From: Methylophaga sp. | Lineage (GTDB): Bacteria > Pseudomonadota > Gammaproteobacteria > Nitrosococcales > Methylophagaceae | DNA length: 64,000 nucleotides | Direction: 5' to 3' | Assembly: GCA_002696735.1 (NCBI GenBank) | Contig: NZSL01000014.1 | Span: 64,270 to 128,269 of the forward strand | Shown: positions 42,771-52,213 of the stretch, piece after piece | How the letters are laid out: the number at the start of each line of letters is the position of its first letter | Numbering within the stretch: position 1 is the first letter of the stretch | The notes under the pieces: model-generated | What the model was told of the DNA's origin: nothing | What the model saw: the letters and a program-made list of their open reading frames with translations, nothing else | Databases searched by the model: none | Position numbers and translations under genes: made by a program

Positions 42771-43705
42771 GGCTGAGTTATCCTAAACGTATATTTTTAA
42801 CAGCTCTGGTCATGCTGATCAGTCTGTTAATGATTATGGCGGCTCTATGGTTACCTCCGGTGGATCGCGAAATAGAGGTGATGGACAGTCTATTTGTCAT
42901 TGATATAACCGACAGTATGAACGTGGAAGATGTTAGCTTTGGCAGTGAAACCATTACTCGACTGGACTGGGCCAAGGAATATACCCGTCAGTCAATTTTG
43001 AGTATGCCATGTGGTTCTCATGCCGGCCTGGCAATTTTCAGTGAAGCTCGCAGCCTGATTCTGATGACGCCCGTTGAAGTCTGTGCCAATTATCATGATC
43101 TGATGCAGATGCTGTCTCAATTTCATCCAACGATGGCGTGGGCTCGTTCCAGTGAAGTATCCAAAGCGCTCTATACAGCGATTCGTCAGGCTAAAGAAAT
43201 TACCCCACAGCCAACGGTTGTATTTTTAACTGATGGTCATGAAGCGCCACCGGTTCATGAAACACTTTTTCCCAAATTCACTGACACACCAGGCGAAGTA
43301 CCTGGAGTGATCGTCGGTATTGGGGGGAGTGATCTGGTGCCTATTCCAAAAACCAATGAGTTTGGTGAAATAGAGGGATATTGGGAGATCAACGAGGTTA
43401 TGCATAAAGATGTGTACGCATCAAGTCGAGGAGATGCGGCCGAGCTCAATAATAACCGTCCGCGGACAGAACATTTATCTTCGCAGAAGAAGTCTCATAT
43501 GGAAACGGTCTCAAGACGGGTTGGCTTTGAGTTTATTTCTTCACCAACATCCCCACAGAAATTGATCAAAGAAATGCAGAAAATTTCTGACACCCGGCAG
43601 CAACCGGTCAAATATGATTTGTTTGTCTGGTTGGCATCAATCGCCTTAATTTTACTGCTTCTGGTATTTTTACCTTACAGTCTGTTCACCAAACAGCATG
43701 AGTAA
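42767..43705 (+). CDS. mxaL: Methanol dehydrogenase accessory protein MxaL
   Basis: A 312-residue protein with an N-terminal membrane helix (about 8-29), a periplasmic von Willebrand A domain (about 40-250; MIDAS start FVIDITDSMNVED, VFLTDGHEAPP) and a C-terminal helix (about 285-303, VWLASIALILLLLVFLPYSL). The first MIDAS residues read D-x-T-x-S rather than D-x-S-x-S, an accepted variant. In Methylobacterium it acts in calcium insertion with MxaA and MxaK. The mxaC paralogue starts 80 bases later. Confidence 0.9.
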   Translation: MRLSYPKRIFLTALVMLISLLMIMAALWLPPVDREIEVMDSLFVIDITDSMNVEDVSFGSETITRLDWAKEYTRQSILSMPCGSHAGLAIFSEARSLILMTPVEVCANYHDLMQMLSQFHPTMAWARSSEVSKALYTAIRQAKEITPQPTVVFLTDGHEAPPVHETLFPKFTDTPGEVPGVIVGIGGSDLVPIPKTNEFGEIEGYWEINEVMHKDVYASSRGDAAELNNNRPRTEHLSSQKKSHMETVSRRVGFEFISSPTSPQKLIKEMQKISDTRQQPVKYDLFVWLASIALILLLLVFLPYSLFTKQHE

Positions 43706-43785
43706 GCTGGAGTTTACCTTTTTTATCAGGCGAAATGGAATTTCAATATTGAAACTTCTCTAACCTGTTTGATTGTCTGTAAAGC

Positions 43786-44802
43786 ATGAGTTGGTCACAT
43801 CCATATCTGCTTTATTTATTGCCACTGGCGCTGCTGCCGTGGGTAAGTCGTAATACTGAAAAGCAAATTGTCTGGGAATCATTATTACCTCACGATACTG
43901 TTTCCACAGTCATGGGTTATACACTGCGTGTAATGGCATCGATTGTGATTGCTGCATTAATCATGGCGGTTGCAGAACCACATATCCCTGAACATACGGT
44001 GCAGCGCAGTGGACAGGGAGCAGAAGTCATTATTTTGCTGGATCGCAGTCGCAGTATGGATCAGCCTTTTGCTCGCCGTCACACCTATCGTCTCTCCACT
44101 AAAATGAATTTCAAGGAAAGCAAGCGTAGTGTTGCCCGTTATTATTTGACCGAGTTTGTTTCCAGTCGTCCTGATGACCGTTTTGGCTATGTGTTTTTCA
44201 GTGAACAGGCAAGCGGAATTTTGCCATTAACCTACAGTAAGGAAACCACACTGGCCACCATTGAAGCAGGAGGGTTGGGCCGCGGATTGACCAAAACCGA
44301 TATCTCTGTGGCATTAAAAAAAGCAGGTGAAATGTTTGATGGAGAAGTCTATCGGGGAGCGCGAATTGTGTTGTTGATTTCCGATGGAGGACAAATTTTA
44401 TCCGCTGAGCAGGAACAACGGATTAGCCAGATATTACAGGACAATAATCTCAGTTTGTATTGGATCTATCTGCGTTCCGTCAGTGGCATGACGCTTGACG
44501 AAATGCCCGGTGAAAGCGTGCTCTGGCAGGGAGCGCCGGAAAGACATTTACATACTTTTTTCAAAAGCCTGTCGGTTCCTTATCAGGCTTTTGAGGCTGG
44601 TTCGCTCGATGAATTTGCAGCAGCCATGAAGAATATTGATCAACAGCATTATCAGACGTTACTAGTCGAACGCAAAATGCCGCGTGAATCACTGGCAGAC
44701 TATTTCCTATGGGTAGCAATGGTTGGTTTGTTGCTGCTGACCGCATCACAGATATACACTTGGTTTGGTGTATCGCGGGCGTATCGTTCGACACGTCATT
44801 GA
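43786..44802 (+). CDS. Second MxaC-like VWA membrane protein
   Basis: Same length (338) and same layout as MxaC: two N-terminal helices, VWA domain with ILLDRSRSMDQPF and LLISDGGQ, C-terminal helix. Many blocks are shared, including LPLTYSK, LSxYWIYL, ERxxHxFFKS, FEAGSLxEFAAAM and QxYQTL, so it is a tandem paralogue. It replaces nothing: mxaC itself is intact. An 80-base gap with a TTTCAATATTGAAA palindrome (43741-43754) and only a weak ribosome-binding site separate it from mxaL. Possibly it forms a heteromer with MxaC. Confidence 0.88.
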   Translation: MSWSHPYLLYLLPLALLPWVSRNTEKQIVWESLLPHDTVSTVMGYTLRVMASIVIAALIMAVAEPHIPEHTVQRSGQGAEVIILLDRSRSMDQPFARRHTYRLSTKMNFKESKRSVARYYLTEFVSSRPDDRFGYVFFSEQASGILPLTYSKETTLATIEAGGLGRGLTKTDISVALKKAGEMFDGEVYRGARIVLLISDGGQILSAEQEQRISQILQDNNLSLYWIYLRSVSGMTLDEMPGESVLWQGAPERHLHTFFKSLSVPYQAFEAGSLDEFAAAMKNIDQQHYQTLLVERKMPRESLADYFLWVAMVGLLLLTASQIYTWFGVSRAYRSTRH

Positions 44803-44831
44803 CCAATAGCAGGTTGAATTTAAATCTAACC

Positions 44832-45317
44832 ATGACAAATCATTTTCTCGACATTTCTCTGTCTCAGCAGCGTTGCCAGCTAATACGGGATGACGAGGTG
44901 CTGTTTTCTGCATCTGTTTCAACGGCTTTAAATGGACCCGGTGAACAGGAAGGTTCAGGATGCACTCCCAGAGGCTGGCATATAATCAGGGCATGTATTG
45001 GTGAGGGGCAACCGGTTAATACCGTGTTTCGTGGCAGACGGCCCACTGGTGAAATTTTTTCACCACAGCTGGCAAAACAGTTTCCCGATAAAGACTGGAT
45101 TTTAACGCGCATAATCTGGTTAAGCGGACTGGAACTTGGCAGGAATCGACTGGGAAATGTTGATACAATGCGTCGCTATATTTACATACATGGCACACCG
45201 GATAGCGAGCCAATGGGCATCGCTAAATCCCACGGTTGTATCCGCATGCACAATCAGGATTTGCTGACGTTGTTTGATCTGGTCAAACCCGGTTTGAAAG
45301 TCCTCATTCACGAATAA
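44832..45317 (+). CDS. L,D-transpeptidase family protein
   Basis: A 161-residue YkuD-domain protein beginning MTNHFLDISLSQQRCQLI. The catalytic block is YIYIHGTPDSEPMGIAKSHG followed by CIRMHNQDLL, with the active Cys in SHGCIRM and the conserved His upstream. No signal peptide or anchoring domain is visible, which is unusual for a periplasmic cross-linking enzyme but known for short members. The frame extends to 44709 inside the preceding gene; ATG 44832 fits the family. nagZ follows nine bases later, giving a cell-wall pair. Confidence 0.88.
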   Translation: MTNHFLDISLSQQRCQLIRDDEVLFSASVSTALNGPGEQEGSGCTPRGWHIIRACIGEGQPVNTVFRGRRPTGEIFSPQLAKQFPDKDWILTRIIWLSGLELGRNRLGNVDTMRRYIYIHGTPDSEPMGIAKSHGCIRMHNQDLLTLFDLVKPGLKVLIHE

Positions 45318-45326
45318 GGTAATTAC

Positions 45327-46376
45327 ATGACATTAGGCCCGTTGATGGTGGATCTGATCGGCGTAACGATCAGTGAGAAAGAAAGAGAAATTCTTCAACA
45401 TCCATTGGTTGGCGGTGTCATCCTGTTCAGCCGTAATTATGAATCTCCGGAACAAATTGCTGCACTGACTTCTGAAATCCACGCAATACGTCAACCACAT
45501 CTCATCATTGCTGTGGATCATGAAGGTGGACGGGTACAACGGTTTCGTGAAGGCTTCAGCCGTCTTCCACCTGTTGGCACGTTAGGCCAGCATTACATGC
45601 AACATCCTCAAAAAAGCCTTAAACAAGCCGAAGTAACCGGTTGGTTAATGGCGGCAGAACTACGTGCCGTGGGAGTAGATTTCAGTTTTGCACCGGTTCT
45701 GGATCTGGATTACGGCATCAGTGAAGTGATTGGTGACCGTGCGTTTCATCGAGATCCCCAAGCGGTCACCAAACTGGCTGCTGCTTATATCAGCGGCATG
45801 AAACAGGCTTACATGGCAGCTGTTGGTAAACATTTTCCCGGTCATGGTGCAGTGGAAGTCGACTCGCATTCAGGTCTGCCGATCGATAAACGCTATCTGG
45901 AAGATATGTGGCAGGCTGATATGCTGCCATTTAGGCAACTTTGCTCACAAACCTTGGCGGGCATCATGCCAGCACATATTGTTTATGAAAAATGCGACAG
46001 TTTGCCGGCTGGCTTTTCACCCTATTGGATCCAGGAAATTCTGCGTAAGCGTATGGGCTTCCAGGGTGCAGTCATCAGTGATGATCTGAGTATGGCAGGT
46101 GCTGCCATTATGGGAGATAGTACAGCTCGTGCAGAAGCTGCTTTAGCTGCGGGTTGTGACTTGTTGCTACTTTGCAATAACCCCTCAGAAGTTGAAAGTG
46201 TGCTGGATAACCTTAAATGTGATGCCGATCCGCTAAGACATATGCGTCTGGTTCGATTGCATGGTCGTCACCCGATTGACCGCGAGACGCTAATGGCAAG
46301 CGAGCAATGGAAACAGGCGGTTTATAGCGTTGCCAATTATGCTCCTGATACTGATCGGCAACTGGATCTTGCCTGA
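45327..46376 (+). CDS. nagZ: Beta-N-acetylhexosaminidase
   Basis: A family 3 glycosidase of 349 residues that removes GlcNAc from anhydro-muropeptides in cytoplasmic peptidoglycan recycling. The signature KHFPGHGAVEVDSHSGLP contains the catalytic acid/base His loop, and VISDDLSMAGA holds the nucleophile Asp. Length matches E. coli NagZ (341). AAGGTAATTAC precedes the ATG. It probably forms an operon with the L,D-transpeptidase upstream. Confidence 0.96.
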   Translation: MTLGPLMVDLIGVTISEKEREILQHPLVGGVILFSRNYESPEQIAALTSEIHAIRQPHLIIAVDHEGGRVQRFREGFSRLPPVGTLGQHYMQHPQKSLKQAEVTGWLMAAELRAVGVDFSFAPVLDLDYGISEVIGDRAFHRDPQAVTKLAAAYISGMKQAYMAAVGKHFPGHGAVEVDSHSGLPIDKRYLEDMWQADMLPFRQLCSQTLAGIMPAHIVYEKCDSLPAGFSPYWIQEILRKRMGFQGAVISDDLSMAGAAIMGDSTARAEAALAAGCDLLLLCNNPSEVESVLDNLKCDADPLRHMRLVRLHGRHPIDRETLMASEQWKQAVYSVANYAPDTDRQLDLA

Positions 46377-46451
46377 TATTTTTTCGGCTGATTCTCCCTA
46401 CACCGCCAGTCGGCAGTGTTATCATTTTGCTTTGAATTAAAAAACTGTCTA

Positions 46452-49400
46452 ATGACCTCGCAATTCGTAAACCTGCATTTACACACTGATTATTCTCTGG
46501 TTGACGGACTGGTCCGTATCAAACCGCTGGTCAAGGCAGCGGCTGCCTCTGGCATGCCTGCAATTGCCATTACCGATCAACATAACCTGTTTGCCGCCGT
46601 AAAACTTTACAGCGCTGCAATGCAAGCCGGGGTCAAACCTATTCTTGGTGCCGATATCCGGCTGCGGGACAGCAGTGACAGCAAAAAAAGCCTGCGTATG
46701 GTGTTGCTGTGCAGCACGATGGAGGGCTATCACAACTTGTCACGATTGATTTCAAGAGCCTATACAGAAGGACAGCATTTAGGTGTGCCAATGCTGGAAC
46801 CTGAATGGCTTGATGGACAAACTGACGGGTTGATTTGTTTAAGTGGCGGGCGTGAAGGGTTGTTAGGCCGTGACTTGTTGGGCGGTCGACAAACAGAAGC
46901 TGAACAATTGGCCAGACATTGGATGCAGTTGTTTCCAGATCGCTTTTATCTGGAGCTGGTGCGAACTGGCCGCGATGATGAAGAACGTTATATTCAACAG
47001 GCGTTGCAACTGGCCAGTGAGCTCGACTTGCCGGTGGTGGCGACCAACGATGTGCGCTTTTTAACTCCGGATCAGTTTGAAGCCCATGAAGCCAAGGTCT
47101 GTATTAATGAAGGCCGGTTGCTTGATGATCCGCGTCGCCCAAGAATGTACTCCGAACAGCAATATCTGCGTAGTCCGGAAGAAATGGTGCGTTTGTTTGC
47201 CGATATTCCGGAAGCCATCACCAACACGGTCGAAATCGCCAAACGCTGTAATGTTGAATTAACACTGGGCGAACATTATCTGCCGGATTTCCCGGTACCT
47301 GATGGCATGACACTGGCGGAATTCTTCTCCAAGGAATCATTTGAGGGGCTTGCTGAAAGATTACCGGTGTTGTTTCCGGATGAGGCAGAGCGTGAACAAA
47401 AGCGCCCTGAATATGAATCACGGCTGCAGATTGAACTCGACGTTATCAATGAAATGGGCTTTCCAGGTTACTTTCTAATCGTTGCCGACTTTATTCGCTG
47501 GGCCAAGAATAACGGGGTTCCGGTAGGACCGGGACGGGGTTCCGGTGCAGGCTCTCTGGTGGCCTATGCTTTAAAAATTACCGATATAGATCCGCTGCAA
47601 TACGATCTGCTGTTTGAACGGTTTTTGAATCCGGAGCGTGTATCACTGCCTGACTTTGACGTCGACTTTTGTATGGATGGCCGGGATCGCGTTATCGATT
47701 ATGTGTCCCGGCATTATGGTCGGGATCATGTCTCGCAGATCATTACTTTCGGCACCATGGCCGCCAAAGCGGTATTGCGCGATGTCGGCCGTGTTTTGGG
47801 TCATCCTTATGGCATGGTCGATCAACTGGCCAAGCTGGTGCCGTTTGAACTGAAAATGACTCTGAGCAAGGCGCTGGAACAAGAGCCTCAGCTTAAAGAA
47901 CGTTACGACAAGGAAGAAGACGTTCGCACGCTGATTGATTTGGCATTGCAGCTGGAAGGTCTGACCCGAAACGTCGGTAAACATGCCGGTGGTGTGGTCA
48001 TCGCACCGAAAAAACTGACTGATTACACACCGTTATATTGTGAACAGAATGGCGCTGGTCTGGTGTCGCAATATGATAAAGACGACGTTGAAAGTGTCGG
48101 TCTGGTTAAATTTGACTTTCTGGGCCTGAAAACCCTGACTGTTATTGACTGGGCGGTTAAAAATGTAAAAGCGATGTTGTCAGCTGACGAGGCGGACAAG
48201 ATTGATATCACCTTGCTGCCGCTGGATGACAAACCCAGTTACGACTTATTAAAACGGTGTGAAACCACTGCGGTATTCCAGTTGGAATCGCGCGGTATGA
48301 AAGAGCTTATCAAGCGACTGCAGCCGGATAATTTTGAAGATATTATCGCTTTGGTGGCATTGTTCCGACCCGGGCCGTTGCAATCGGGCATGGTCGATGA
48401 CTTTGTTAATCGTAAACATGGCCGGGCCAAAGTCGATTATCCGCATCCCGATCTCGAACCCGTTCTGAAACCTACCTATGGGGTAATCGTTTATCAGGAA
48501 CAGGTTATGCAAATCGCCCAGGTTCTGGCCGGTTATAGTCTGGGGGAAGCCGATATGCTGCGCCGGGCGATGGGTAAGAAAAAGCCCGAAGAAATGGCCA
48601 AGCAACGACAGATTTTCCTGGAAGGTGCTAAAAATCGTGGCATTGAGGAAAACACTGCAGGACCGATTTTCGATTTGATGGAAAAGTTTGCTGAGTACGG
48701 TTTTAACAAATCGCATTCAGCTGCTTATGCATTGGTTGCCTATCAAACGGCCTGGCTGAAAGCCCATTATCCAGCAGCGTTTATGGCGGCAGTATTATCA
48801 GCGGATATGGACAACACGGATAAAGTTGTCGGCCTGATTGATGAATGCCGGGATATGAATCTGACGGTATTACCGCCTGATGTTAATTTCAGCAAAATCC
48901 AGTTTACCGTAGAAAATGAAACCACTATCCGTTACGGCATGGGCGCCATCAAAGGGGTAGGTGAATCGGCACTGGCAGGTATTGTTTCAGAACGCGAGCA
49001 GGGCGAAGCATTTACCTCATTATTTGATTTCTGTCGTCGGGTTGAGCTGAAAAAAATCAACCGCCGAGTGATGGAATCTTTAGTTAAAGCGGGTGCATTT
49101 GATTCACTTGGCGGACATCGAGCCAGTCTTGAATCCAGCCTCAGCCGGGCGATGCAGATTGCAGAGCAGCATCGGCGTGATGCCGCCAGTGGGCAGAATG
49201 ATTTGTTTGGCCTGGCTGAACCATCTCATGCCGATCAACCGCAAACTGATTTGCTGGAAGATGTGCCTGAATGGCAGGAAGAGCAGTTATTACGTGCTGA
49301 GAAAGAAACACTGGGGTTATATTTAAGCGGACACCCCATCGATCGTTATGCTGCCGAGCTGGCCCAATTTATTCCAAAAAAAATCAGTGAGCTGGATGCG

Positions 49401-49937
49401 CCTGAATCCAAAGGCTATCAACGTAATGAAATTCCATTACTGACTGCTGGTTTGATTGTGGCCATTCGTACGATGAAATCCAAAAACGGCAGCCGTATGG
49501 CGTTTATTACTCTGGATGATCAGACAGCCCGCCTGGAAGTGCGGGTTTTTGGCGATGTCTATGAGCAATATCAAAGTGTTATACAACCGGATAAATTGGT
49601 GGTGATTCAGGGCAAGATTGGCCAGGATAATTTCAGTGGCGGTCTCGCTGGTACGGCAGAGTCAGTTTATGATTTACAGAAAGCCCGTGAATTATTTGGT
49701 AAGTCAGTCCAATTGACGGTGAAGCAGCAAGGTGAGGATGCACAATGGATTTCGCAGATGCAAGCTGTGATGTCACCATTTTGTGGTGGTGTAATTCCAG
49801 TGGAACTCAAGTATGTTAATCAGGATGCTGAAGTATTGATCCGACTGGGGCATGACTGGCAAATCACTCCATCGGATACCCTGTTGAAAGAGCTGGCAGA
49901 TTTACCAATTAGTGAAACTGTGACGGTGCGCTATTAA
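46452..49937 (+). CDS. dnaE: DNA polymerase III alpha subunit
   Basis: The replicative polymerase subunit, 1161 residues from ATG 46452 (MTSQFVNLHLHTDYS); the open frame from 46416 adds 12 unlikely residues. An N-terminal PHP domain (about 1-280), the palm with the catalytic Asp pair in LPDFDVDFCMDGRDR (about 400) and a third Asp near FDFLGLKTL, a helix-hairpin-helix region, and a C-terminal OB fold (about 1000-1075, MAFITLDDQTARLEVRVFGD) are all present. Length equals E. coli DnaE (1160). In many relatives accA follows; here pilU is inserted between. Confidence 0.97.
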   Translation: MTSQFVNLHLHTDYSLVDGLVRIKPLVKAAAASGMPAIAITDQHNLFAAVKLYSAAMQAGVKPILGADIRLRDSSDSKKSLRMVLLCSTMEGYHNLSRLISRAYTEGQHLGVPMLEPEWLDGQTDGLICLSGGREGLLGRDLLGGRQTEAEQLARHWMQLFPDRFYLELVRTGRDDEERYIQQALQLASELDLPVVATNDVRFLTPDQFEAHEAKVCINEGRLLDDPRRPRMYSEQQYLRSPEEMVRLFADIPEAITNTVEIAKRCNVELTLGEHYLPDFPVPDGMTLAEFFSKESFEGLAERLPVLFPDEAEREQKRPEYESRLQIELDVINEMGFPGYFLIVADFIRWAKNNGVPVGPGRGSGAGSLVAYALKITDIDPLQYDLLFERFLNPERVSLPDFDVDFCMDGRDRVIDYVSRHYGRDHVSQIITFGTMAAKAVLRDVGRVLGHPYGMVDQLAKLVPFELKMTLSKALEQEPQLKERYDKEEDVRTLIDLALQLEGLTRNVGKHAGGVVIAPKKLTDYTPLYCEQNGAGLVSQYDKDDVESVGLVKFDFLGLKTLTVIDWAVKNVKAMLSADEADKIDITLLPLDDKPSYDLLKRCETTAVFQLESRGMKELIKRLQPDNFEDIIALVALFRPGPLQSGMVDDFVNRKHGRAKVDYPHPDLEPVLKPTYGVIVYQEQVMQIAQVLAGYSLGEADMLRRAMGKKKPEEMAKQRQIFLEGAKNRGIEENTAGPIFDLMEKFAEYGFNKSHSAAYALVAYQTAWLKAHYPAAFMAAVLSADMDNTDKVVGLIDECRDMNLTVLPPDVNFSKIQFTVENETTIRYGMGAIKGVGESALAGIVSEREQGEAFTSLFDFCRRVELKKINRRVMESLVKAGAFDSLGGHRASLESSLSRAMQIAEQHRRDAASGQNDLFGLAEPSHADQPQTDLLEDVPEWQEEQLLRAEKETLGLYLSGHPIDRYAAELAQFIPKKISELDAPESKGYQRNEIPLLTAGLIVAIRTMKSKNGSRMAFITLDDQTARLEVRVFGDVYEQYQSVIQPDKLVVIQGKIGQDNFSGGLAGTAESVYDLQKARELFGKSVQLTVKQQGEDAQWISQMQAVMSPFCGGVIPVELKYVNQDAEVLIRLGHDWQITPSDTLLKELADLPISETVTVRY

Positions 49938-50017
49938 GCGACTTAATCCGCTTTGTTGGCTGATGTCAATCGTGTACGATTAATGCAACTCAAACGTTTA
50001 TTCTAAGGATTGCTGAC

Positions 50018-51121
50018 GTGGAAATGATGCCTTACCTGAAACTGATGGCTGATAAGGAAGCCTCAGATTTGTTTTTTTGTACTGCGACCGAACCGCAAGT
50101 CAAAATTCAAGGGGTGATACGCCCCGTTGGCAGTAAAAAAATGCTGACAGGTGAAGTCAAAGAGCTCGCCTATTCATTAATGGATCAGCAACAGATAGCT
50201 GAATTTGAACAAAATCTGGAAATGAATTTTGCCGTTCCAGTCCATGGCGTTGGCCGGTTCCGGGTCAATATCTTCCGGCAGCGTGGCGAAGTCTCCATGG
50301 TCATTCGCTATATTCGTACCCATATTCCAAATTTTGAAGAAATGAGTTTGCCACCGGTACTGGGTAATGTGGTGATGGAAAAACGTGGTTTGATTCTAGT
50401 TGTCGGTGCCACCGGCAGTGGTAAGTCCACTACGTTGGCCGCAATGATTGGTCATCGAAATCGAAATTCCGGATCACATATTCTGACCATTGAAGATCCA
50501 CTGGAATTTGTGCATTCCCATCAGCGATCAATTGTGCAACAGCGCGAAGTCGGTATTGATACTCTTTCTTACGAAAATGCATTAAAAAATGCCTTGCGTG
50601 AAGCACCCGATGTCATTCTGATTGGTGAGATCCGCGACATGGACACCATGAAGCACGCTATCAATTACTCTGAAACCGGTCATCTGTGTTTAGCGACCTT
50701 GCACGCTAATAATGCAAATCAGGCGCTGGATCGGATCATTAACTTTTTCCCGGAAATGATGCATCGTCAGATCCTGATGGATCTGTCACTGAATTTGCGT
50801 GCCATCATCTCGCAGCGTTTATTACCTTCGGTGCAGGATGGCAATCTGGTGCCGGCGGTGGAGGTCATGCTTAGCTCGCCATATATCGCTGAATTGATTA
50901 ATAAAGGTCAGATCGGTGCGATCAAGGATGCGATGAAAGAAAGTAGTGAACCGGGGACGATTACCTTTGACCAGGCGTTGTTGACACTGTATCGGCAAGG
51001 CAAGATTTCTCAGGAAGATGCATTGCGTAATGCCGATTCACGTAATGACCTCAGTCTGGAAATCCGTATGGGGGCAACCCATGATGACAGCGATGCAGAA
51101 GACGAATTAATCCTCAGCTGA
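50018..51121 (+). CDS. pilU: Type IV pilus retraction ATPase PilU
   Basis: A PilT/PilU-family secretion ATPase of 367 residues. Walker A is VVGATGSGKSTTLAAMIGHR, the Asp box ILTIEDPLEFVHSHQ, Walker B APDVILIGEIRD and the His box ETGHLCLATLHANNANQ. It resembles Pseudomonas PilU rather than PilT, including the extended C-terminus and KNALREAPDVI. The start is GTG 50018 with AAGGA eight bases upstream; its N-terminus MEMMPYLKLM aligns with PilU. It stands alone: no pilT or other pilus gene is in the window. Repeat copy D follows directly. Confidence 0.92.
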   Translation: MEMMPYLKLMADKEASDLFFCTATEPQVKIQGVIRPVGSKKMLTGEVKELAYSLMDQQQIAEFEQNLEMNFAVPVHGVGRFRVNIFRQRGEVSMVIRYIRTHIPNFEEMSLPPVLGNVVMEKRGLILVVGATGSGKSTTLAAMIGHRNRNSGSHILTIEDPLEFVHSHQRSIVQQREVGIDTLSYENALKNALREAPDVILIGEIRDMDTMKHAINYSETGHLCLATLHANNANQALDRIINFFPEMMHRQILMDLSLNLRAIISQRLLPSVQDGNLVPAVEVMLSSPYIAELINKGQIGAIKDAMKESSEPGTITFDQALLTLYRQGKISQEDALRNADSRNDLSLEIRMGATHDDSDAEDELILS

Positions 51122-51130
51122 GCATAACGA

Positions 51131-51192
51131 TAGGGTTTGCTGATCTTTCATAGTCGTCAGCAGTGGTAGATATGAAAGATCAACAAGCCCTA
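51131..51192. repeat. Palindromic MITE-like repeat, copy D (62 bp)
   Basis: TAGGGTTTGCTGATCTTTCA (from 51131, arm to 51152) and its imperfect complement ending AACAAGCCCTA (51171-51192) differ at two positions. The centre, AGTCGTCAGCAGTGGTAGA, matches the right subterminal part of copy C (38241-38259), not the left as in copy A. It ends 44 bases before accA, so it lies in that gene's promoter or leader. Confidence 0.8.
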
Positions 51193-51236
51193 GTGCGTGT
51201 ATAATCGAACTATTTTGATTCGAAGGTAATTTTGTA

Positions 51237-52193
51237 ATGCAGTTGAATTTCCTTGACTACGAGCAGCCTATTGCCGAGCTGGAAGCTAAAATCGACGAAC
51301 TTCGCTACATGAGCAATGACAGCGATCTGAATATCACCGAAGAAATTCAGAAGCTTAAGGAAAAAAGTGAATCGCTTACGCGCTCGATTTTTTCCGGATT
51401 GACGCCATGGCAAGTCACCCAAATGGCTCGCCATCCGCAGCGACCTTATACGTTCGATTACATCAAATATCTGATCACTGACTTCGAAGAATTGCATGGT
51501 GATCGCGCCTACGCCGATGACCAGGCATTAATTACCGGAATGGGCCGTTTCAATGGCCAGCCGGTGATTGTTATTGGTCATCAGAAAGGTCGTGATACCA
51601 AAGAAAAAGTGGCTCGTAATTTCGGTATGCCACGCCCTGAAGGCTATCGTAAAGCGTTACGGGTGATGAAACTGGCTGAACGCTTTGGTATGCCAGTATT
51701 GACCTTTATTGATACGCCAGGTGCATATCCCGGTATCGGTGCTGAAGAGCGTGGTCAGAGTGAAGCCATTGCTCGGAATCTGTTTGAAATGGCTAAATTA
51801 AAAACCCCCATCATCAGCACCGTTATCGGTGAGGGTGGCTCAGGCGGTGCGCTGGCAATCGGTGTTGCTGACCATTTGATGATGCTGCAATACAGTATTT
51901 ATTCGGTTATTTCACCGGAAGGCTGTGCCTCCATTCTTTGGAAGAGCGCTGAAAAAGCTTCTGATGCTGCCGCAACACTTGGCGTGACTTCAGATCGTCT
52001 GAAATCCCTGGGGTTAATCGATGAAATTGTCAAAGAACCCCTGGGTGGTGCGCATCGTGATCCTGAAGCACTGATGGCAAATATGAAAACAGCAATCAAT
52101 ACTAAAATTAAACAGTTACAGGTGATGCCGGTTGATGAACTGGTTAAACGCCGTCAACAACGTTTGCTTAATTATGGTGCCTTTGAAGGATAA
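51237..52193 (+). CDS. accA: Acetyl-CoA carboxylase carboxyltransferase alpha subunit
   Basis: Together with AccD transfers carboxyl from biotin to acetyl-CoA, the first step of fatty acid synthesis. The 318 residues include an N-terminal coiled coil ([20 protein letters not shown]), the crotonase-fold oxyanion [20 protein letters not shown] and [20 protein letters not shown]. Length equals E. coli AccA (319). AAGGTAATTTTGTA precedes the ATG. Its last codons and stop resemble the terminal repeat of the MITE family (19 of 23 positions). Confidence 0.97.
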   Translation: MQLNFLDYEQPIAELEAKIDELRYMSNDSDLNITEEIQKLKEKSESLTRSIFSGLTPWQVTQMARHPQRPYTFDYIKYLITDFEELHGDRAYADDQALITGMGRFNGQPVIVIGHQKGRDTKEKVARNFGMPRPEGYRKALRVMKLAERFGMPVLTFIDTPGAYPGIGAEERGQSEAIARNLFEMAKLKTPIISTVIGEGGSGGALAIGVADHLMMLQYSIYSVISPEGCASILWKSAEKASDAAATLGVTSDRLKSLGLIDEIVKEPLGGAHRDPEALMANMKTAINTKIKQLQVMPVDELVKRRQQRLLNYGAFEG

Positions 52194-52213
52194 ACAGGCC
52201 CTGGTTTATACAA

